Positions 1 to 8,542 of a stretch of 64,000 bases of DNA are shown here, piece after piece; positions within the stretch are counted from its first letter, which is position 1, and each line of letters starts with the position of its first letter. A program made the translations under genes and the position numbers. The DNA comes from Ktedonobacter racemifer DSM 44963 (GTDB lineage: Bacteria > Chloroflexota > Ktedonobacteria > Ktedonobacterales > Ktedonobacteraceae), in assembly GCF_000178855.1 (NCBI RefSeq), contig NZ_ADVG01000002.1, positions 2,666,001 to 2,730,000 of the forward strand, read 5' to 3'. A model generated the notes under the pieces. The model ran no database searches and was not told the origin of the DNA. It worked only from the letters and a program-made list of their open reading frames with translations.

Positions 1-1
1 T

Positions 2-958
2 TCCGATCAGCCATTCCTCGACCTGGCAAAAGCCTGGGCCGCCTATTTTGAAGGCTTGAAAACGGGAAAAAAGACCGGTCGGCCCACATTCAAGAGCAAG
101 AAGAAAAGCAAACTGAGCTTTTATCTGGCCAATGATCAATTTGAGCTTGGGGACCATCGGATCTGGATACCCAAACTCGGCTGGGTGAATATGGCAGAGT
201 CGTTGCGCTTTGTGGGCAAAGTGACAGGCGCGCGCATTACCAAAACGGCCGACTGGTGGTTTGTGTCCATCCAGGTCGAACTCCCGGATGCGATCCCGGC
301 GAAGAAACCGGCTGCGTGTGGCATCGATGTCGGACTGAACCGACTGGCAACCTTGAGTACCGGCGAGGGATACGAGAACCAAGCCTTCCTCAAAACAGCG
401 CTCAAGAAACTTCGTCAGGCGAACAAGCGGCTCCATCGCCGCAAACTGGGCTCAAAAAACCGGGAGAAAGCTCGCAGACAGGTGGCACGGCTGCATTATC
501 GGATTGCGTGTCTGCGTGATGACGTGCTCCATAAGCTGACGACCCAGCTTGCTAACTGCTATGGGATCATCGGCATTGAGGATCTCCATCTCAAAGGGTT
601 GCTGAAAAATCGCACGCTGGCTCGGTCATTTTCGGATGCGGCGTTAGGCAAACTGCTTGCTCTGCTTACCAGCAAGGTAGAGCAGCGAGGCGGGCAGGTG
701 ATCAAAGTGGATCGCTTCTTTCCATCGAGTAAAACCTGCCATGGTTGCGATTGGAAGTGGGAAACCATGCAGTTGTCGGACCGCGTGTTCCTCTGCCAGA
801 ACCCCACATGTGCGTATTATCAATTCGGGCAGGAGAGAGATCAGAACGCAGCGTTGAATATCCTGGGTGAAGCCCTCCGCCTGATCGGGCTCATTGACCA
901 GGCCGTCTCCGGTACTGGCTCGGACGAAGACGCTAACTTGGCTGTGGACGCGGGGTAA
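2..958 (+). CDS. tnpB: RNA-guided endonuclease TnpB (IS200/IS605-IS1341 type), 5' end cut by window
   Basis: The reading frame is open from base 2 with no start inside the upstream part, so the true start lies left of the window; 318 residues are visible. The RuvC-like site appears intact: Asp in GIDVGLNRLA, Glu in IGIEDLHLKG, and the final Asp in RDQNAALNIL. A four-Cys zinc ribbon (KTCHGC ... CQNPTC) sits between the last two. TnpB proteins are RNA-guided nucleases of IS200/IS605-type elements whose guide RNA usually overlaps the 3' end of the gene. No TnpA partner is visible, so this may be an IS1341-type stand-alone copy, but the left side cannot be seen. Confidence 0.9.
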   Translation, partial: SDQPFLDLAKAWAAYFEGLKTGKKTGRPTFKSKKKSKLSFYLANDQFELGDHRIWIPKLGWVNMAESLRFVGKVTGARITKTADWWFVSIQVELPDAIPAKKPAACGIDVGLNRLATLSTGEGYENQAFLKTALKKLRQANKRLHRRKLGSKNREKARRQVARLHYRIACLRDDVLHKLTTQLANCYGIIGIEDLHLKGLLKNRTLARSFSDAALGKLLALLTSKVEQRGGQVIKVDRFFPSSKTCHGCDWKWETMQLSDRVFLCQNPTCAYYQFGQERDQNAALNILGEALRLIGLIDQAVSGTGSDEDANLAVDAG

Positions 959-1100
959 GACCAAAAATGTGCTGGTCACATTGAGGCACCTACGAATGAA
1001 GCAGCAACAACGAAATTCGGTGTGGGTGTGTGCTTGCATACATTTGCATACGAAAATTGGAGCAGATGGAAATATTCTACAGCATGAGGGGTGATAGTAG
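959..1100 (+). ncRNA. possible TnpB guide RNA region / right end of element
   Basis: Directly after tnpB is a segment with the motif GAGGCACCTACGAATGAAGC and several short GC stems. Guide (omega/re) RNAs of TnpB elements characteristically come from this position. The exact RNA end and the element boundary cannot be fixed by eye, so this is an inference from position and general resemblance. Confidence 0.35.
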
Positions 1101-1242
1101 GCTAAGAGGATAGGAGGAGAAGTGCGCAACATTGCGCCTTTCACTGAGCGGCCAGTGAGTCGTCATGTAAACATCCATTGCTTTCAGAAGGGTTACCAGG
1201 TAGGCATTGGCACTGTCGGACGATGCATATGGGTCAAAGAGA

Positions 1243-1956
1243 TTAAAGTTCGTAGTAGAGAATGCGACCACAATTGGTGCAGACCTGAAGTTCAGGACTA
1301 CGGAGCGCCTCTTGTAATTCGCTGGGGGCAAGCACGGCCAGGCACCACTGGCAAGAACTCTGTTCAACTCTGGAAATGGCCCGTCCTTGCTTGGTGCGCC
1401 GCATTAAGGTATAGCGCTCAAGCAGGTCCGTTTCGAGAACTGAGGTAATCAGGGAGCGCTGTTGATCGAGATTGGTGCGCTGCGTCTCAAGTTGCTGCTG
1501 GCGAGTCAGTTCTGTAGAATTATCCCGCGACCATGATTCTTGTGCCTGCTCTAACTCGCGCGCGTAACGCTCGGAGGTTTCTTTCAGCGATTCAGTAACG
1601 TCTACAATCTCACGCAGAGACTCTTCCTGACGAGCGTGCTGAGCTCGAAGCTGCTGGACCTCCTGCTGGAGCGCCTGCAAATCCCGCGTATTGCTCAGAC
1701 TCCCACTGTTAAGGCGCTGCTCTTGCGCCTCGATACGCTTCGTCAGGTCTTCGAGATGCCATTCAGCCTCGCGTTGTGTCTGGAGACTGGCCTGCAACTG
1801 TTGCGCAACGCTCTGCTGCTCAGACTGTAGCTTACGCAGCGTATAGTTGTTCTGGAGAGATTGCTGAAGGGACTGAAGCTCAGCCTTGACGCGATCGAGA
1901 TCCAGGTCGAGCTCCTGTAGCTGGAACAACCGCGCGGCTAGCTGGGTCGTACTCAT
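1243..1956 (-). CDS. coiled-coil zinc-ribbon protein (CT398-like, DUF164 family)
   Basis: A 237-residue protein. About residues 10-170 are a long heptad-rich coiled coil dense in Gln, Glu, Arg and Leu. A C-terminal C4 zinc ribbon follows (CQWC about 30 residues before CTNC). This is the layout of the CT398/DUF164 family, helical hairpins ending in a zinc ribbon whose cellular role is not settled. I chose the ATG at 1956 because AAAGGAG lies 9 nt upstream; the frame stays open to 2040 but the upstream ATGs lack such a site. It lies downstream of the DUF4288 gene on the same strand, separated by a long palindrome. Confidence 0.75.
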   Translation of the reverse strand: MSTTQLAARLFQLQELDLDLDRVKAELQSLQQSLQNNYTLRKLQSEQQSVAQQLQASLQTQREAEWHLEDLTKRIEAQEQRLNSGSLSNTRDLQALQQEVQQLRAQHARQEESLREIVDVTESLKETSERYARELEQAQESWSRDNSTELTRQQQLETQRTNLDQQRSLITSVLETDLLERYTLMRRTKQGRAISRVEQSSCQWCLAVLAPSELQEALRSPELQVCTNCGRILYYEL

Positions 1957-2072
1957 GAGTAGAATTTCTCCTTTCAGCGCGTCCGACATTCTACCATAGA
2001 TTACTATTGTACTGCTATCCAGGAGGAACATCAATAGCATTGTCCTTTTTGCCTACATTATTTACATTTTTC

Positions 2073-2140
2073 ATAAAGAGAGAGAAAACAGGGTGTTCTG
2101 GCGTGTACGCGCCAGAACACCCTGTTTTCTCTCTCTTTAT
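2073..2140. terminator. 31-bp perfect inverted repeat, 6-nt loop
   Basis: Arms 2073-2103 and 2110-2140 are perfectly complementary. The right arm contains the stop codon of the DUF4288 gene (2137-2139). A pyrimidine-rich run helps it resemble a terminator, but the stem is far longer than usual intrinsic terminators. It belongs to the long-palindrome set described in the findings. Confidence 0.7.
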
Positions 2141-2685
2141 CTATAATCTTCGCGTGTGTCGCGAGGCTCACGTAGAATACGCTCTACCTCGGCCAGCACC
2201 GCCTGGGGATCGATCTCTTCCAGATCTTCTTCAGCGGTTGCGGACGCTTCATCCTCGTAGGCTGGCTGTGGCACCTCCTCTAAGAGTGCTCGCGCGCGAA
2301 TATCGGGAACATCTGAATCTTCCTCTTCATTCCACTGGCGAAAGATATCCAGCTCATCCTTGGGCAAGAGCATACTCTGAATCTCATCTTCATCGAGACC
2401 CACCCACTGATAATAGGTAATCTCCTCCCCATCCTCCAGATCGGTATAGATCTCCGTCAGGTTGCTCAGCCCACGGAAAGTCGAGGTTACACGCTGGCCC
2501 TGGGGATTATCATAGATCATCTCCCCCTCCTGTCCATGAGCCATAGCCTTCTGGAATGCCTCTTCTGCGGAGTTCGCCCGAATCAGGACAAGGTTTCTAT
2601 GGACAACATTCTCTTCTGCCCCCTCCACATGAATCTCCTCAACTATTTCGGCAACATACCATTTTCCCTGTTTAGACGCCCCCAT
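2137..2685 (-). CDS. DUF4288 domain-containing protein
   Basis: A 182-residue acidic protein. Residues about 5-100 (KWYVAEIVEEI, then NLVLIRANSAEEAFQKA) match the DUF4288 pattern, a small alpha/beta domain of unknown function. The C-terminal third is very acidic and probably disordered. I chose ATG 2685 (MGASKQGKWY) because AAAGGA precedes it by about 8 nt; the open frame to 2742 is less likely. It is divergent from guaA, with a 464-bp space holding a 36-bp palindrome and an SDR gene fossil. Confidence 0.75.
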   Translation of the reverse strand: MGASKQGKWYVAEIVEEIHVEGAEENVVHRNLVLIRANSAEEAFQKAMAHGQEGEMIYDNPQGQRVTSTFRGLSNLTEIYTDLEDGEEITYYQWVGLDEDEIQSMLLPKDELDIFRQWNEEEDSDVPDIRARALLEEVPQPAYEDEASATAEEDLEEIDPQAVLAEVERILREPRDTREDYR

Positions 2686-2936
2686 AGCATGTTCCTTTCT
2701 TGCTCGGACGCAGGCCCTGCTTCGATTCCCAGGGCATCTCAAAAATCACCTCTTCTTCTTATTCGGCTCCAGGCTTCACTTTCATAAGCAGCCCAGGCAC
2801 GAAGAGAGAGAAAAAGGCTATTCCTTGAGCCACCCTGCTTCGACTCCTACTTTGACGATGACGAAGGTACAATCTGTGGTATACTCAAACATCATATCTT
2901 AAATTGAGGTAAATGTGTAGAGGTCTACACGCGAGT

Positions 2937-3008
2937 ATCGTCCAGTATGAGGATGTGGAGTTGGAAATGCCGCGGCATTTCCAACTCCACATCCTCATAC
3001 TGGACGAT
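2937..3008. repeat. 36-bp perfect palindrome with no loop in a divergent intergenic space
   Basis: Arms 2937-2972 and 2973-3008 are exact reverse complements meeting at CCG|CGG. Both neighbouring genes (DUF4288 on minus, guaA on plus) point away, so it is not at the 3' end of either. The rest of the 2686-3149 space holds the SDR remnant at 3028-3099 and presumably the guaA promoter, which I cannot place. Confidence 0.85.
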
Positions 3009-3027
3009 TTAAGGGACGAGGGACTAG

Positions 3028-3099
3028 TACAAGCGGCGTATAGATCAAACTATTGACCGCTTTGGACGATTAGATATACTTGCAAGCAATGCTGACTGA
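3028..3099 (+). pseudogene. fossil fragment of a short-chain dehydrogenase/reductase gene
   Basis: In one frame the bases read YKRRIDQTIDRFGRLDILAS then NAD and a stop. This closely resembles the SDR stretch 'Q.I..FGRLDILVNNAG' that spans the NNAG motif, but without a start, a Rossmann glycine motif or a catalytic Tyr-Lys nearby. It is about 23 codons long, so it is best read as a decayed remnant left of guaA. Confidence 0.55.
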
Positions 3100-3149
3100 A
3101 TTATTTCGCTCTTCTCCACTATAACATCGACATTAACAAAGAGGGATAT

Positions 3150-4796
3150 ATGCAACTGGAGCGCCGTCAGGCAATTATTGTGCTAGATTATGGATCGCAG
3201 GTTAGCCGCCTAATCACACGCCGCATTCGTGAGTGCTACGTGTATAGCGAGCTGGTGCCTGCCTCGACCACGCTGGCCGAGTTACAAGCCAAAGACCACC
3301 TGGATATCAAGGGCTTTATCCTCTCGGGCGGCCCCTCAAGTGTTTACGACGAGGACGCCCCAAGCTGCGACCCGGCCATTCTCCATAGCGGCCTGCCTGT
3401 GCTCGGCATCTGCTATGGCATGCAGCTCATGGCCCAGCAGCTAGGCGGCCACGTCGAGCTCAAGCATGGCACACGCGAGTATGGACCCGCCACCATCGAG
3501 GTTGTGGCCGACGCAGAGCAGGATTACGCGACCTACCGCATCTTCGAGGGTCTCAAGCCCTCCCCGGAGCAGACTACCCACCTGGATCGCCCCGCGCAAC
3601 ATACCCCGCTGCGCCTTCCGGTCTGGATGAGTCACGGCGATAGCGTGGACCGGCTCCCCGAGGGCTTTAAAGTCCTGGCGACCACCGAGAGCAATCCCGT
3701 CGCGGTCATCGCACACCCCAAGGGGATGATCGGCTTCCAGTTCCATCCCGAGGTCACGCACACGCCCCAGGGCAAAGAGCTCATTAAGAACTTCCTCTTC
3801 CGTGTCTGCGGCTGTGAGGCCAGTTGGACACCGGAGAAGGTCATCGACGAGACGGTCGAACGCATTCGCCAGCAGGTCGGCAAAGAGCGCATCCTCTGCG
3901 CCCTCTCGGGCGGCGTTGACTCCGCCGTCGCGGCCCTGCTGGTCCATAAGGCCATCGGCGATCAACTCACCTGCATGTTTGTGGATACAGGCTGTATGCG
4001 CGAGGGCGAGGGCGAGCAGGTCGCCGAGACCTTCCGCAACCACCTGCATATTCCCCTGGTCGCTATCGACGCCGAAGAGCGCTTCCTCGGCAAGCTAGCT
4101 GGTGTGACCGATCCCGAGCGTAAGCGCAAGATCATCGGCGAAGAGTTCATTCGCGTCTTCGAGGAAGAGGCCGTCAAGCTCGCTACAGAGCAGGGCAAGA
4201 TCAGCTTCCTGGCCCAGGGTACGCTCTATCCGGACGTCATCGAGAGCACCAGCCACGACACCGCCAATACCGCCAAGCGCATCAAAACGCATCACAACGT
4301 GGGTGGTCTCCCCGAAGAGATGGTCTTCAAGCTCGTCGAGCCACTGCGCATGCTCTTTAAGGACGAGGTACGCGAGATCGGCCTGGAGCTGGGTCTGCCC
4401 GAAGAGTGGGTCTGGCGCCATCCCTTCCCTGGTCCCGGTCTGGCCATTCGCGTTATCGGCGATATCACAAAAGAGAAGCTCGACATTTTGCGTAAGGCCG
4501 ACAAGATCGTCATAGACGAGATCCGCCGCGCGGGCGTCTATCGCGAGTTAGGGCAGGCCTTCGCCGTGCTCACCCCCATCCAGAGCGTCGGTGTCATGGG
4601 CGACGGTCGCACCTACGGCAATCTCGTTGCTGTGCGCGCCGTGACCACGGGCGACTTTATGACCGCCGACTGGGCGCGCCTCTCACCCGAACTCCTGGCG
4701 CGCATCTCCAACCGCCTCGTCAACGAGGTCCATGAGATCAACCGCGTCGTCTACGACATTACCTCCAAGCCACCCGCCACTATCGAATGGGAATAA
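3150..4796 (+). CDS. guaA: GMP synthase (glutamine-hydrolysing)
   Basis: A 548-residue enzyme converting XMP to GMP with glutamine and ATP, the last step of guanine nucleotide synthesis. The N-terminal class I amidotransferase domain has the nucleophile Cys in GICYGMQL and the His-Glu pair in FHPEVTHT. The ATP-pyrophosphatase domain starts with the P-loop ALSGGVDSAV. The C-terminal dimerisation domain ends in KPPATIEWE, as is usual for GuaA. The length is slightly above the common 510-525, because of extra residues in the amidotransferase domain (around YATYRIFEGLKPSPEQ). GAGGG precedes the ATG. It is followed by a 31-bp palindrome. Confidence 0.97.
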   Translation: MQLERRQAIIVLDYGSQVSRLITRRIRECYVYSELVPASTTLAELQAKDHLDIKGFILSGGPSSVYDEDAPSCDPAILHSGLPVLGICYGMQLMAQQLGGHVELKHGTREYGPATIEVVADAEQDYATYRIFEGLKPSPEQTTHLDRPAQHTPLRLPVWMSHGDSVDRLPEGFKVLATTESNPVAVIAHPKGMIGFQFHPEVTHTPQGKELIKNFLFRVCGCEASWTPEKVIDETVERIRQQVGKERILCALSGGVDSAVAALLVHKAIGDQLTCMFVDTGCMREGEGEQVAETFRNHLHIPLVAIDAEERFLGKLAGVTDPERKRKIIGEEFIRVFEEEAVKLATEQGKISFLAQGTLYPDVIESTSHDTANTAKRIKTHHNVGGLPEEMVFKLVEPLRMLFKDEVREIGLELGLPEEWVWRHPFPGPGLAIRVIGDITKEKLDILRKADKIVIDEIRRAGVYRELGQAFAVLTPIQSVGVMGDGRTYGNLVAVRAVTTGDFMTADWARLSPELLARISNRLVNEVHEINRVVYDITSKPPATIEWE

Positions 4797-4798
4797 AA

Positions 4799-4863
4799 AT
4801 ACGCTGAGAACATGATGCGGCTGGCGGCCGATGGCCGCCAGCCGCATCATGTTCTCAGCGTAT
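4799..4863. terminator. 31-bp perfect inverted repeat, 3-nt loop
   Basis: Arms 4799-4829 and 4833-4863 are perfect complements, starting 3 bp after the guaA stop. No T run follows. It lies between two codirectional genes and ends 24 bp before the NUDIX start. Confidence 0.7.
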
Positions 4864-4887
4864 GTAATACATGGAGAAAATTTATTT

Positions 4888-5703
4888 ATGTTGGAATTTG
4901 AGATCCTGGCCCGGGGCTGCTTCCCGGCTGAACGGGTAGACATTCTCTATCAGCCAGAGGAACGTATGCCCATGACTCCTGCCATTCAAACCTGGATGGA
5001 CACGCTCTGGGAAGAGAGGCTGAGCCAGGCCCGCGCCCTCAACAAGCGCCTCTTCGATGCGCCGCTCTACCGCCTCGTAGGTGCCAAGACAGCGGGCGAG
5101 AGGCTCATGCTCCGCCTGGGCGATACCAGCTATAAAGAGTATGTCACGACACGTGAGGCCAGCTTCGCCCGCGAGCGAAGGCGCGACGAACTGGGGAACG
5201 CCATCGGCGTCTGCTCCGTGGTCGAGACCAGCGACGACTATATCCTGCTGGACAAACGCCAGGGCGTCGACGTCTATGAGGGGCGCTATCACGTCATCGG
5301 AGGCTTCTTCGAGCGTGGCCTGGACGCGCAGGACCAGCGCCCGGACCCCTTCGCCGCCATTCGCCGCGAGATCCGCGAGGAGACCGGCATCCAGGAGGCC
5401 GATATCCGCGAACAGTACTGCCTGGGCGCAGCCTACGACCTCGCTATGCCCCACGGCGAATTCCTCTTCCTGACACGTCTGCACATTCCTCTCTCCGAGG
5501 TCCAACAGAGAGAACCCGAAGAGGACGAAATCAAAGAGTTACGCTTCCTGCACACCAGCGAGGAGAGCCTACGCGCCTTTATTCTGGAGCACCACGGGCG
5601 CATCTCCGCCACCGGTGAACCCAACCTCCTGCTCTATGGCGCCTGGAAGTTCGGCCAGCCCTGGCTCACCTCCCTACTCCCAACCCTGGAGAGCCTGGCA
5701 TAG
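4888..5703 (+). CDS. NUDIX hydrolase (NUDT22-like)
   Basis: A 271-residue protein. The NUDIX box is present: the glycine of GGFFERGL begins it and REIREETGI supplies the metal-binding REUXEEXGU core. A longer-than-usual insertion lies between these parts. The N-terminal ~90 residues (WMDTLWEERLSQARALNKRLF) resemble NUDT22-type hydrolases, which act on nucleoside diphosphate sugars; this substrate is a guess from overall shape. I chose ATG 4888 with GGAG 11 nt upstream. An internal start at 4966 with GAGGAA before it is possible but would drop conserved-looking residues. Confidence 0.8.
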   Translation: MLEFEILARGCFPAERVDILYQPEERMPMTPAIQTWMDTLWEERLSQARALNKRLFDAPLYRLVGAKTAGERLMLRLGDTSYKEYVTTREASFARERRRDELGNAIGVCSVVETSDDYILLDKRQGVDVYEGRYHVIGGFFERGLDAQDQRPDPFAAIRREIREETGIQEADIREQYCLGAAYDLAMPHGEFLFLTRLHIPLSEVQQREPEEDEIKELRFLHTSEESLRAFILEHHGRISATGEPNLLLYGAWKFGQPWLTSLLPTLESLA

Positions 5704-5761
5704 CCCAACATTATTTCCAATCCAAATATTTTCCATGCCGATTCTACGCTACAACCTCCTC

Positions 5762-5833
5762 CAGGGGTAAGGGGTCTGTATACCTTTTGCGCGGCGAATG
5801 CCGCGCAAAAGGTATACAGACCCCTTACCCCTG
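5762..5833. repeat. 34-bp perfect inverted repeat with 4-nt loop plus conserved head hairpin
   Basis: Arms 5762-5795 and 5800-5833. The short sequence GAGCGCCGCAGGCGCGAA follows at 5833-5850; it is the reverse complement of the 'head' motif found next to four other palindromes in this window. It lies 58 bp after the NUDIX gene. Confidence 0.75.
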
Positions 5834-5947
5834 AGCGCCGCAGGCGCGAAGTGTCGCGATCTCTCATGACAAATATTGAATAGGTATGATATAGTATTTC
5901 AACATATTCTATGTTTCGCCGGGCCGATAGTAGAGGATTTTTTTGAG

Positions 5948-6967
5948 ATGAATAAGGAAAAACAGAGAAGAGCGTCGGGAAGCCTGTTCGGGCTGGCATT
6001 TGGCGACGCCCTGGGAGCCGATACAGAGTTTATGAGCGTCGAGCAGATTAGCGCGAAATATGGGCCAGAAGGGCCGGACGAGCTACAGGGCAATCCCGCC
6101 CGCGTGACGGATGACACGCAGATGACGCTGGCAGTTGGAGAGGCACTCCTGGCCGCCGAGAAGCCCTATAGCGCCGATACGTTGGAAGAGCCGTTGCGCG
6201 CCGCCTTTATCGCCTGGGATCGTAGCCCAGATAATAATCGCGCGCCCGGCAATACCTGCCTCCAGGCCTGCGAGGGGCTGGCGCGTAACCTTCCCTGGCA
6301 GAATGCCACCGTCGTCAGCTCCAAGGGCTGTGGCGCTAATATGCGTGTAGCTCCAGTGGGACTCCTACGCACCGAGCAAGACGAGGCTACACCTGAGACG
6401 CGCGCCGCCATCGCTCAGTTCCAGGCCGCGCTCACCCACGGCCATCCGACCGCGCTCGCGGCCTCTGACCTGACGGCCTGGTGTATTGCCGATCTTGTGT
6501 CAGGCGGCGAACCCGAAGGGCTCGTCGAGCGCCTGCGAGGTTATGCCTTGAGCCAGCGCAGCGTCTACCATCAGCTCTGGCTGGGGCCCCTCTGGCAGAT
6601 CTCGCTCAGCAATACGCCACAGGAGTTTATTGAGCGCGGCTGGGATGAATGCCTACAGGTACTTGAGCGGCTCGATGCCGCATCGAAGCAGCCAGACCGC
6701 CAGAGTGATCCCTGCTTGCAGACGGGCGCGGGCTGGATCGCCGAAGAGGCCTTCGCCACCGGCCTGCTCTGCTTCCTGCTCTATCCCGAAGAGCCTATCA
6801 AGGCCATCCAGCGTGCCGCGACCACCAGTGGCGACTCCGACTCCATCGCCTGCCTGACCGGAGCCTTCGCGGGCGCCCACCTCGGACTCGACGCCTGGCC
6901 CCAGGCCTGGCTCGACCGCATCGAATACCGCGACCGCCTGGCAAGGCTAGGAACAACCTGGGATTAA
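5948..6967 (+). CDS. ADP-ribosylglycohydrolase family protein (DraG-like)
   Basis: A 339-residue protein. The first metal-binding segment is GSLFGLAFGDALGADTEF, followed by VTDDTQMTLAVGEALL with the typical Thr-Asp-Asp. The second is TTSGDSDSIACLTGAFAGAHLG near the C terminus. These hold the paired Mg ions of ADP-ribosyl-acceptor hydrolases, which remove ADP-ribose from proteins or small molecules. I chose ATG 5948 (MNKEKQRR) with GAGGA upstream; the frame is open from 5876. It converges, with a 23-bp gap, on a small gene whose relatives often accompany this family. Confidence 0.88.
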   Translation: MNKEKQRRASGSLFGLAFGDALGADTEFMSVEQISAKYGPEGPDELQGNPARVTDDTQMTLAVGEALLAAEKPYSADTLEEPLRAAFIAWDRSPDNNRAPGNTCLQACEGLARNLPWQNATVVSSKGCGANMRVAPVGLLRTEQDEATPETRAAIAQFQAALTHGHPTALAASDLTAWCIADLVSGGEPEGLVERLRGYALSQRSVYHQLWLGPLWQISLSNTPQEFIERGWDECLQVLERLDAASKQPDRQSDPCLQTGAGWIAEEAFATGLLCFLLYPEEPIKAIQRAATTSGDSDSIACLTGAFAGAHLGLDAWPQAWLDRIEYRDRLARLGTTWD

Positions 6968-6990
6968 TAACTTCGCCAGGGGTACTGGCT

Positions 6991-7341
6991 CTATGAATGA
7001 TACTCCGCGATGACCTCGATGGGGCCAACAATATTACGGTTGAACTCATCCAGCTCCTCAGCCGGAATCCAGTACTCCTGGTGGATCGCGCTCCCCACTT
7101 TTTGTACCTCATAGCGATCGAGAAAGGCCTTGCGCATCCGGAAACGCGTCACATATCCTGAATTACCATCGCGGGCGTTCCAATCACGAGCAATCTGGAC
7201 AGCATATTCCTCGAAGAGCACGGGATAGAAGATAGGTTGCCAGAAGAGGCGCGGCGGAAAGGCGGTACACTGGCTCTCCACAATCAAGGCCAACTCCTCC
7301 GGGCCAGTAGGACGATACAGCGTGATGGTCTCCTCTTGCAT
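6991..7341 (-). CDS. small protein of the 'ADP-ribosylation/crystallin J1' type
   Basis: A 116-residue protein (ITLYRPTGPEELALIVES, AFPPRLFWQPIFYPVLFEEYA, YWIPAEELDEFNRNIVGPIEV). Such proteins are often labelled 'ADP-ribosylation/crystallin J1', apparently from their neighbours rather than from any shown activity. I see no catalytic motif. The start was placed at ATG 7341 because AAAGGA lies 8 nt before it; the ATG at 7350 overlaps that site. It converges on the DraG-like gene, supporting a functional link. Confidence 0.65.
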   Translation of the reverse strand: MQEETITLYRPTGPEELALIVESQCTAFPPRLFWQPIFYPVLFEEYAVQIARDWNARDGNSGYVTRFRMRKAFLDRYEVQKVGSAIHQEYWIPAEELDEFNRNIVGPIEVIAEYHS

Positions 7342-7376
7342 AAGTAACATCCTTTCACAACCGATTAGCGAGCGCC

Positions 7377-7457
7377 TTCGCGCCTACGGCGCTCAGGGGT
7401 AAGAGGGTGTGGGTGGAAAACAGCTTTGCCGTTTTCCACCCACACCCTCTTACCCCT
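7377..7457. repeat. head hairpin plus 27-bp perfect inverted repeat
   Basis: Head motif TTCGCGCCTACGGCGCTCA at 7377-7395, then arms 7395-7421 and 7431-7457 with a 9-nt loop. It sits between two divergent genes, so it cannot terminate either. The stem begins AGGGGTAAGAGG, much like the palindromes at 5762 and 62664. The remainder of the 7342-7605 space shows nothing else I can name. Confidence 0.75.
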
Positions 7458-7605
7458 AGGCGAGCGTAGCGAGCAAGGGCAAGAGTTGGAAAGCCCCGGG
7501 GTTACGACTTACAGATAGCATATTAAGCGATTTATTGATAGAATAAAGGGAAACTTCCGACCAAGCAATGAGTAAACCAGCTTCTATCCATGAAGGATTA
7601 ACGAT

Positions 7606-8262
7606 ATGGCAACTTACGCGCAAATTCAGACCTATGCAATCTATGAAGATCAAGAAGACTTCGCAGAGCTCCTGACCCGCTACCAGGACACGCTGAAAGA
7701 GCTGGGCTGCGACGACCAGGACGTCCTGGCATGGCTGGACGAGATCACATGGCCCGAGAGCGAAGAGGAAAGCTTTGGCGATATCTATCCCGCTACCTTT
7801 ACCCTCCGGCCTGCGCAGGGCAAACCCATTACCTGTGCCGGTATCGATGTCTCGCTCTATCCAAATATTGGCGTGCCCACCCTGGATGAAGAGCCACAGC
7901 CCTGGATTGGCATCAACCTGCAATTTGAAGACGAAGCCCTGCTCACGGAGACAGGCGCGACCTATAAACCAGAGGTCGGGGCTGGCATCTGGCACATCCT
8001 GCGCGTCCTGGCTAAAAACTTCTCCGAGCTGGGCGTCTACTTCACAGAGGAGTGGCAGGAGAACCGCTCCTGGCGCTCCATCGTCGAGGAGGCAGGCGAC
8101 CCCTGGGCCTTCGACCTGGCGATCTTCCCTCGCAAACTCGCCGCCTACTTCGAGGCCATCCCTGCCGGCTATGAAGGTACCGTCGCCGACGAAGGCTTTG
8201 GCTTCGCCCAGAGCAACCGCTGGTCTCCCCTCCCCTGGAAAGCGGCCGAATCACAGGGATAA
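7606..8262 (+). CDS. uncharacterised acidic protein
   Basis: A 218-residue soluble acidic protein with no family I recognise. The N-terminal ~60 residues are charged and helical (YAIYEDQEDFAELLTRYQDT). The middle (DVSLYPNIGVPTLDEEPQPW) and the C-terminal half look like a compact alpha/beta fold. No signal peptide, membrane segment or catalytic motif is visible. AAGGA precedes the ATG. A 25-bp loopless palindrome begins 8 bp after the stop codon. Confidence 0.6.
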   Translation: MATYAQIQTYAIYEDQEDFAELLTRYQDTLKELGCDDQDVLAWLDEITWPESEEESFGDIYPATFTLRPAQGKPITCAGIDVSLYPNIGVPTLDEEPQPWIGINLQFEDEALLTETGATYKPEVGAGIWHILRVLAKNFSELGVYFTEEWQENRSWRSIVEEAGDPWAFDLAIFPRKLAAYFEAIPAGYEGTVADEGFGFAQSNRWSPLPWKAAESQG

Positions 8263-8270
8263 AATCTTTC

Positions 8271-8320
8271 ATATTCTCTATGGGTGGGTATGGCGCGCCA
8301 TACCCACCCATAGAGAATAT
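8271..8320. terminator. 25-bp perfect palindrome with no loop
   Basis: Arms 8271-8295 and 8296-8320 meet at GGCG|CGCC. It starts just after the gene ending at 8262. No T run follows. Confidence 0.7.
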
Positions 8321-8542
8321 ATAAATTCATATGTCACAAAATCAAGGTTCCAGCGTCTAGTTGTATAGAGAGGAAAACCTTGATTTTCTTTTTTGGTCTT
8401 ATCAAACGCTGATTTTTTTAACTGGCGGCTATTTTTCTCGTCTACCTTATCGACATGTCTTACCTTCATTGGCGAAGGAACGCTTGCAAGGAGCGCAAGG
8501 GGGTCATGAGGTGAAGTCAACACAAGAAGGAAGGACGCGCAT

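Noticed and set aside
1..1100. A TnpA partner for the first TnpB
   Set aside because: None is visible; the left edge cuts the locus, so presence or absence cannot be judged.
3441..4421. Long open frames antisense to guaA, and similar frames opposite nuoG, nuoL, purL and purD
   Set aside because: They are shadows of GC-rich codon use in the real genes; no ribosome sites, motifs or sensible protein composition.
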